In this document: positions 54,801 to 63,800 of the stretch, piece after piece
Layout: the number at the start of each line of letters is the position of its first letter
Numbering within the stretch: the first letter of the stretch is position 1
Origin: Siphonodentalium dalli
Taxonomy: Eukaryota; Mollusca; Scaphopoda; Gadilida; Siphonodentaliidae
Direction: 5' to 3'
Assembly (NCBI GenBank): GCA_032622095.1
Contig: CP136064.1
Coordinates: forward strand, 41,129,912-41,193,911
DNA: 64,000 nt
Notes under the pieces: generated by a model
The model's database searches: none
Told to the model about the DNA's origin: nothing
What the model saw: the letters and a program-made list of their open reading frames with translations, nothing else
Position numbers and translations under genes: made by a program

Positions 54801-57800
54801 AAAGAAGAATTGATTATCTCCATGGTAAAAAAGGTCACTATTGGAAGTGTATTGTTCTGTTCTGATCTGAGATTTGAAAATAATTCACTGTTTAATGCTC
54901 TATATAGATGGATCGATTACTATTATACCCCCAATCTTGAAGAGAATGTGGGGGGGGTATACTGGATTGACCTCATCCATCCGTCCATCCGTCCGTACAT
55001 CTATCCCTCCATTTTTCTGTCCATCTAGCCGTCTGTCCATCCAGGCAGATATCTCAAACACCAGTTGTTGGATCTGAATGAAATTTTATATGGATGTTCA
55101 CTACTATGAGGGTATTCAACGGAGTGTTCAATCATTTTTTCCAGTAGAGTTATTCATCTTTGTTTATCTGGAAATGTTGTTTTTCTGTCCGTCATAGCAG
55201 ATATTTCCACCACGGTTGACGAATCTCAATGAAGTTTGGTATGGATGTTCACTACTATGAGGGCATTCAACCGAGTGTTCAATCTTTTTTTCCGGATTTT
55301 TCATTCTAGTTATTATCTTGATTTCCAGGCAAACACAGTGGGATCGACCTGTATATGATCAGACGACTGACTCTGAGCCAGAAGAGAGAATAGGAACGCC
55401 CATTATATTCGATGAGCCTCCATCAAAGGTATGCATATCTGATTCATACAGTGTATACAACCGATTTATGTAAACGTATGTAGGTAGCAACCTTGCTGAA
55501 TCTTACTGCATGGTTCCTGCTGATTTTGTCGATTTAATTTTAGAAGATAGAGATATGGCCTCTGCATATTTTTCAATATTTGATGTCTTTGTTATCATAT
55601 ATTAATCATTATTCCTTCTCAAATGATGATATGGCTTTGTCATGTATTAAAGTCTTGAAATATGGTGTCTGATATTTGCAGAATGAGGTCCCCAGAGGGT
55701 AAATTTAGTGATGCTACCCCGCACACTGGGCCAGCATCATCAAATTTACTTCTGTGGAATTAATTATGCTAAAGCCTCGTCTTCTGGGAAGTATCTAGTC
55801 TCAAATTAACATTGTTTTTATTTGCTTTTTCCCTTCTGTTCAGTTTCTATATCCATAATTTACAGAAGATAAAATTGAGGTGACTAATGGGTGAACATCA
55901 CCAACTTCAATTGGGGGAACTTCAATCTGATCCTAGGTCTCCCATAACAGTTGAGGTTTAAGCAGAATGAGGTCCCCAGAGGCTGAATTTGGTGATGCTA
56001 TCCCACCATGCAGGATAGCGTCACTAAATTTACCCTCTGGGGGACCTCATTCTGCAAATGTCAGACACACTATTTCAAGCCTCGCATATGTGAACCATCC
56101 CAGTGATCCCATACTGCTTTCCCGTTCAATGTAATAAAATAATATGCAGCATTATGTGGGGAAAAGGGGGAAAAGTGCAATCCATTTTCAATCACTTGTT
56201 ATACTTCTAGGCCACATATGTTTCGTATCTTGGAGTAATATATGAGGGATATCTAGTGTTTTTGAGTGGATACCGAAAATATGTCAGGAGTGAGCAAAAC
56301 AAATGTTATATTCATGACCGCGAGCGAAAATAAACATCTGTCTAGTTCACAAATGACATAATTTTCGGTATCCACTCAAAAATGCTAAATATTCTTTTTT
56401 TTATACATGTTTCCAAAGAAATTCGCAATTTACGATGATAAAATGTTCTCACAATTCCTTCAATCAATGTATCAGTGCTGACAACTTATTGCTGCCTGTT
56501 CACTTCACTATTTGCAGAATAGAGAAATATAGTTCCAGTATTCTTCTATTTATTTCCCACATAGTTGTGTCGAATTTAATCATAAAGTTGATTTTTAATA
56601 TAACTGTAATAATTACAGTAAAGGATAAGTCTACTGATTAGCGAGGATTTTGAAATATTCTGGTAGCGCATTGCTACACGCATGTGAAAAGGTCGCATGT
56701 GCGAGCTAGTGTGAAAGTGAAACCTTCTGTATCATCCACTTCTGAGGGATATTGAAATTTATTTAATCGCGATTTTTTCGATAAATCACCATTGTGCGTA
56801 TAATAAATATTCCTGCTCATATTTTATGGTACAGATCCTAAGCAAAACTGTAAATTAATGGCTCTGTATTGAAATAAGTGTAAACATTTTATGGTCTTTT
56901 AAGCCATTATCAATAATGCCTCTTTTGATTTTGTTATTAATTTTTGTGGTTGTAAAACAGTTCAATTCCATTTTTAGTGGGAGAAAAATTAACCCTTTCT
57001 ATACTAAATAGATTCTCCCATTCAGTTATAAAAGTGTACATTTGAATGGTCTATTATTGATTTAGAGGGATGTACAGTAATATATGAAGACAACTCATAA
57101 TAAAAGGAGTCCTATTTATTCAGGAAAATGTTCATATTATAACTTCAACAAACGACTGATGGTTGTTTGTTGAACTTATTATCTGAACATTTCCTACGAG
57201 ATAACTACTCATCAATAAGTATTTAGTATAGAAGGGTTAATGCTTTCATGACAAGAGCTGTGCTGGTGCAGCATTAAAGATCATGTGCCAGTGCATTATC
57301 TTATATATGCAAGTCTCCCATTGGGAGCCTCTTGTATATAAGAGAATGCACTGGCTTGAAAGGTCAAGGTAAATATTTTAGGCCAATGCAATGTTTGATA
57401 TATGCGAGGCTCCCTATGGGAGAATTGCATATATAAGAGAATGCATTGGAACAGGGTTTTCGCAAAATTTCAGGAAGCTCCAGTCATGGAAGGGTTAAAC
57501 AGTGATTTTAAAACTTATTCTAGTAGTTTTTGTGCTCATTATTTTCCTTCTGGTCTTTCCACTTATTTGTGGGCTTGCATTCTTAATATACTCCTCTGTA
57601 ATATTTCCACACAGTCCAGCATAATGTAGGAAATGCATTTATTTATTCCACACCCATTGGGGTGATACCAATGTTATTCAACGGAATTTACAAGCCGGAA
57701 CTACTTCCAATTGACATTGTTAGAAAGATGATGTACATAACAGCAACGATCTGCTTCTTACAAATAATTACTGGTTTTTCATCAGACTTAAATCGCAATG

Positions 57801-60800
57801 AAGGTAGTTATTGTATCAATGGTGGTCACAGTCATGGATTAAACTTACCTGACATTATGATGATGTGGAATAAATACAGAACACAACTTGAATTATAATC
57901 CAGAATCTTTTTTCGAACTCGTTGCGGCTAGTTCACCTTCAACTCAAACTCCACTTCCGTGAAATATATCCTTGTGCATGCATGTTGTGTTTTGTCTATA
58001 TCTATGATCAGTTCTCAAACATATTTATAAATCTTGCCCATAATATAGTGCATACCTTACTCTTACTCAAGTTTGTGTTGTACTGTATTCCCTCATGGTG
58101 TGCAAATTCAAAATCAACACTGAGAAAGATTTTTCTGTAATAAACTTGTATCTGACGGCAGTTTCATTTCTTGGTCGTTCCTGAAGATAGATTTAAATCT
58201 TTCAGTGCCAAGTCCGATTTTTGTATCAACCCATATTTCCTTGATCATTTTTCAAATTTATTGATTATAATATTGTGATACATTGATGGAAAGAGCTCTA
58301 AGATGTATCACATTATTATAATCAATAAATTTGAAAAATGATCAAGGAAATATGGGTTGATACAAAAATCGGACTTGGCACTGAAAGGGTTAAAAACCTA
58401 CATGATGTGATTATACACTAAGCAGAAGATAACTGCTGATTGTTTGGTTTTCAATTCACGGGTGCTAAATTTCGCACCCGTCCCTCTTCGCAAAATACTA
58501 ATGGGGACTGTAATGGTTCAATATTGAACTATTTAAAGCTATATTTAGATCCTTTACCATCTCAGTTCAACAAGGTCATATTAAAGTGTAATTCAACATA
58601 GGTCTATTCCACAATGACTTTTTGTTTGAGCAAAAACCCAACTTAAAATTATAGTACGGGTGCCATATTACACTCGTCTTCTGCATTACGGGAGCAAATA
58701 AATGCTCTCGCTGTGTTTTCCTCGTGGGAAGACTGAAAAATAGTACTGCACAAATGTAAATACATGTAAATGAAGTTATTTATATTAAAACATTCAACAT
58801 ACCATTGGATCATTCAGAAATCTAAGAGGAAGAAGATGAGCAGTAAGGTAGTGTGGGGTCTTCTATTCCTTCACATCACTGCGATCCTAACCAAAGTTCT
58901 TGCTGTTCTATTAACATATGCCTGTATGAAATTGAATGTCAGTAATGTACACAATTTCTACATGAACACATACCTGTATAATCAATATGATCATAAATCA
59001 AACTCTCTATTCATAATCAGATTTTGCTTGTTTTTCTTTTATTAATTTGCAATCAAACATGTTACATGATTTCCATTGACCGAGTTTTATTTTGGCGGTT
59101 TTCTCTTTTGACAGTTTAAATTTAATTTCTAATAATAATCATCAGTTGTTCAATTTGTTAATTACTAATCCTTATTCATATTTCACATTTAATTAGTTAT
59201 TTGTTTGACTACATAACCAGCAAGTGCTATCTGGGTATGGAATGATACAAGCTCTTGAAAATTCACGTATCCCTCCTTGTTGTCATACAAATATTTTACT
59301 ATGAAAAATATTTGTAGTACGAGTCAATATCTAGTAGAAACTTATTATATTGATTGACACACTCTCCTTTTAAAAGTATACATTGGAATGGTTTCTGCTT
59401 TATTTCAAAATGAAGAGAGCATATGGAATTTACAAACATTTTTTGTAATGAGATCTAGAAAATAATTTCAATAAACAACCTTAAGGTTAATAATCAGCTT
59501 AACCCTTTACCCAACAGAACGGCCCTGTGCCAATGCATTCTCTTATATATGCGAGTCGACCATAGGTCGCCTCGCATATATAAGAGAATGCATTGGCTTA
59601 ACACATTAAAAATTATAAGAATGTAAGATAAAATGGTAAAAAGTTTTAAAAAAAGATTTTTTTTAGGCCAATGCATTCTCTTATATATGCGAGGCGACCT
59701 ATGGTCGACTCGCATATATAAGAGAATGCATTGGCACAGGGCATAACTGTAACTATCACAATGTGGTCAAGGAGCCAGTTCCAATGATATCCATATTTGT
59801 ATGGTTCTATTGAGACAGACCGAAGATATTTTAGGCTGTTGAAGCTTTATTTGGCCGTTTTGTTGGGTAAAGGGTTAAGATTATACATTGAAATTATTAT
59901 CTCAACATTCCCCAAGTGAATGACTTCTCTGCAAGTATCCAAACATCAAAGTATTAAACTTACTAATTTTCAGTTCTTGATTGCTGACGGGCTTCAAAAT
60001 ATGGTGCTGGACATTTTGCAGAATGAGGTCCCCAGACGGTAAATTTAGTGGCGCTACCCCACACAGTGGGCTTGTATCATCAAATTCATCCTCTGTGAAC
60101 CTCATTCTGCATGACCTCATCATTTCCAAAGAAGTTTCTAAACTAAAAAACTTGTTAATTTGATGATAAAGATACTTTCCAGAGAAAATGAGGCCTATGC
60201 AGAATGAGGTCCCCAGCAGGTGAATTTAATGATGCAAGCCCGCTTTGCGGGGTAGTGTATTAAATTCACCCTCTGGGGACCTCATTCTGCAAATGTGCGG
60301 CACCATATATTCAGTTCTTGTTAGTTAATGCAACCTTATCTCGAGTTGGACTGTTTAATCTTAATATTTTTGGTTGAATTCTATTTTATGCTATTTATTT
60401 TTGTAGGATAAGAAGAAGACGACCACTGCAGCAGCAGATACTTCCAGTGAACTTGCCAAAAAAATTAAAGAACAATTCCGTAATAGTGTATGTATTTTTA
60501 TCACTAAAGTGAAAATAAACACTGGTATTTGTTTCCCTGCTGGGGTGTACAACTCACATATGAAATAAGGTTAATAAACACTGGTATTTGTTTCCCTGCT
60601 GGGGTGTACAACTCACATATGAAATAAGGTGACCTAACACAGGTAATTTCATAAAAAAAATTATGAAATTGGCAGCACTTTAAATATTTCTTTTCTATAG
60701 ATTATATGTAGTGACGCAGAATCATTACTGTAAGTCTATCATTGATCCATTCGGGAACTGAGTTTTCAGAAATGATAGTTGAATGTTAAATTCTGTAAAT

Positions 60801-63800
60801 GGAAACGGTGACTAAACAGTAAAATATCAGTTTGAAGTAGTGAAATAACCACATAATGTAACTGAAGAATTGTATTCTTTATATTCTTCAACTTGAATTT
60901 TACCTTCAGCTCTGTTCTTAATATACCCAGTACTCACTGAAGCGCAAGGTCTGACAACATTGAAATAATTTTGTGACAGTGTTCACACTGGGGCAAATGT
61001 TTGGCCAAATGAATTTTGTTTGGCCAAATTAAAAAAAACTTTTACCAAATCCTCATTTTCTGGGCCCACAATTAATGACTAAATAAATTGTTTTTAAATT
61101 TATATATTTGTTACTCAGGATAAAACCATAATTTAAACATAACAAAAACAACTTTAATAACTTAATATTATACGAACATAGTTTATGAGTTATGTTATAA
61201 ATCTACTTGACCAGTGCAATTTAGCTCTATGTCGCTGGTCACCGGGTTCGCCAACTATTGGGCTTTGTTAGTTGTCACTGCTGTTTTCACCAAGATAAAA
61301 AACATGTTGCTTGATGTCATGATGTGATAACTGTCAATATCTATATGTTGGATTAATACCTTTACAATGTGAAGCCATGTTATTGTTATTGTTAATCCCT
61401 ACTAGACAATTTATAAGACATTACATTACGTAACTGACATGCCATTGAGTAGGGCCGTTCACTGACCAGTACATCCAATTATGGGATATGGGACAATGCC
61501 TTCATGTATTATATCTTACAGACTGCCCAATCGAAAAAATAAAAAAAAATTACATAACCAGTGCACAGATTAAATCTTTTTGACTAGTGTCTTAAAGCCA
61601 ATATTAAATGAAGAGGCTGGTTAAATGTTAAAGCTTAACATTTATTTGGGTTTTCATGGTACGATGTTTCTGAAGTACGGAACCTGAGTATTCAAGACTG
61701 TTTCGTCGCCTAATTTCGTCAGGCTTATTTAGGGCTCTTGAATTAGATTTCCATCTCCATTTCGGATAAAAAAAAGTTTGGCCAAATGAATTTTTTTGGG
61801 CCATTTTTTGAAAAAAATTGGCCTTTGGCCAATTTGGCCACCAACAGTGTGAACCCTGGTTTGTGAGGAGGGACAGTATCGAATTTAGGTTGGAAGCATT
61901 CCATTATCCTCCAGTAAATAAGATAACCTAAAAACGGTATATATTTGTTTATTTAATTTCTAAGTTCTTCTTTCCTGTGGTACAAATAATATATAATTAA
62001 AACTATACTACTGCTGAGATGGGGTGTCCTTTGACCGGGTGATCCTGTTAAGATTATTACACATTTTTCATGAACTGACATCTAATCCTCGTGTTTCAGA
62101 TGTCTTCATTCATCGTACAATGCCTCAATCCATTCCGAAAACCTGACTGTAAAGCTAGCAGAATCACTTCAACGGATGATTTCAAGCATTTGGCTAGAAA
62201 GGTGAGTAGATATATGTTTGTATGCCACAAATAAATTTACTATTCATACTGACCCTTTAAGGGGTCCACTTAATGTCTGACTCTCCAGATCACATTATGC
62301 ACAACATATTTCCCGTTCGCAAACTCCATGCATGGTTTATCTCCCCTCAATGCCTCGATAAGACTGCTGCCACTGGCGCCATTTTAAACACCTTTATTGA
62401 CACTGTATATACATTAGTGAACATGGCATCAGGTATAAGACTCCGCATTACTCAACAACTGGGATAATAATGTGAGGCGATTTGGGTCCCTTCTGTTAGG
62501 GAGATATATATATAGGCACAATACAAGAACATTATTAATATTATAGCCCACTCTGAAGGATTCGGGGGTATATAATGGAGACCTTCTTCTGTCCGTCGGT
62601 CCTTCCATTTGACAATTATGTGGCCAACTTTAAGAAAAATTTATAGTTAGGTGGCTAATTTCCATTACATGGCTAGCCACGTAACAGCGTTGAGATAAAC
62701 CCTCAAAAATGATCTATTTGTCCCAATCAGCATATTTAATTTTGTAGTCACTCAAAAGTTGGAAACAAAAAGTCCATAGATTTAGACATCCATGAACTGT
62801 CAATAGGAGGTGTTCGGACAGTTTTGTGGCTAGTCAGCCAATCATGGACCTGTCAGTTTCTCCTATTCAACTGTCCTAGTTGCTTCATACAAGTTTTTGA
62901 GTTTCAATCAGCTACTTCTGCTATAATTCCTACATGTTCTGACTCCACAATCAGAAATTTTATCACTATAAACTACTTGATAGCCACATAAAATTTTATC
63001 AACTACTTGATAGCCACATAAATTTTGTAGCCACATAAATATTTTAGTCACATAACTCAATAGCCACATATCTCCCCAAATGTTGGTACATCCGTAACAA
63101 ACATTTCACAACACAGCTCAAATATCGATAGTCCAAATTAGATGTCCTTTGGTATGCCAGTAGACCAGCATTGTGGAAAGGATCTTCACATAGTGCATGT
63201 TTGTCCTCACTTTTTTTTCCAGAGTTATGGCCCTTTGCTGGACTTAGTGTAAAATGTGTCAACACGTCCTTAACAAACGTTATGCTACGGATCTCTTTAT
63301 TATTGGATTTAGTTGTCCTTTAGCATAGTGATAGCACAGGTTGGTGGAAAGGATACCCGCATACTACAGTTTTCGTCAATTAATTTTTACCAGAGTTACG
63401 GCCCTTGTTTGACTTGGGGAAATTTGTGACTTGAGGATTCGGGGTTATATAGTGGAGACATTCGTCTGTCTATCCTTCATAGTGCAGGTTTTGTTCACAC
63501 TTTGTTTCCAGAGTTATGACCCAGGGTTAAACTGAGAGAATTGCCCCACTATTACTTCATTTTCTCTCTAAATATAGCCAATATTGAGTGTACAGTCGGG
63601 GGCATTGGCCCACGCTTGGTGGTGCCCTTGTTATTATAATCGGGAGGGCTTTCCGATAGTGTTTGGTGGTATTGTTCACAGAATAAATCCTTTAAAATTT
63701 GTGATTTTATTGCTGAATTATCCAGTTCACGGCTTAATTGGAATTGCTCAATATGCTATGAAGTTGTAGTAATTCCACATGTCTTTCTTTTCAGCTCACT

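Noticed and set aside
57662-57898. 78-codon open frame in intron 16.
   Set aside because: No recognised domain, no splice sites in frame, no homologue I can name; an AT-rich intron can give this by chance.
62273-62467. 64-codon frame in intron 18.
   Set aside because: Starts inside ordinary intron sequence and shows no domain or conserved motif.
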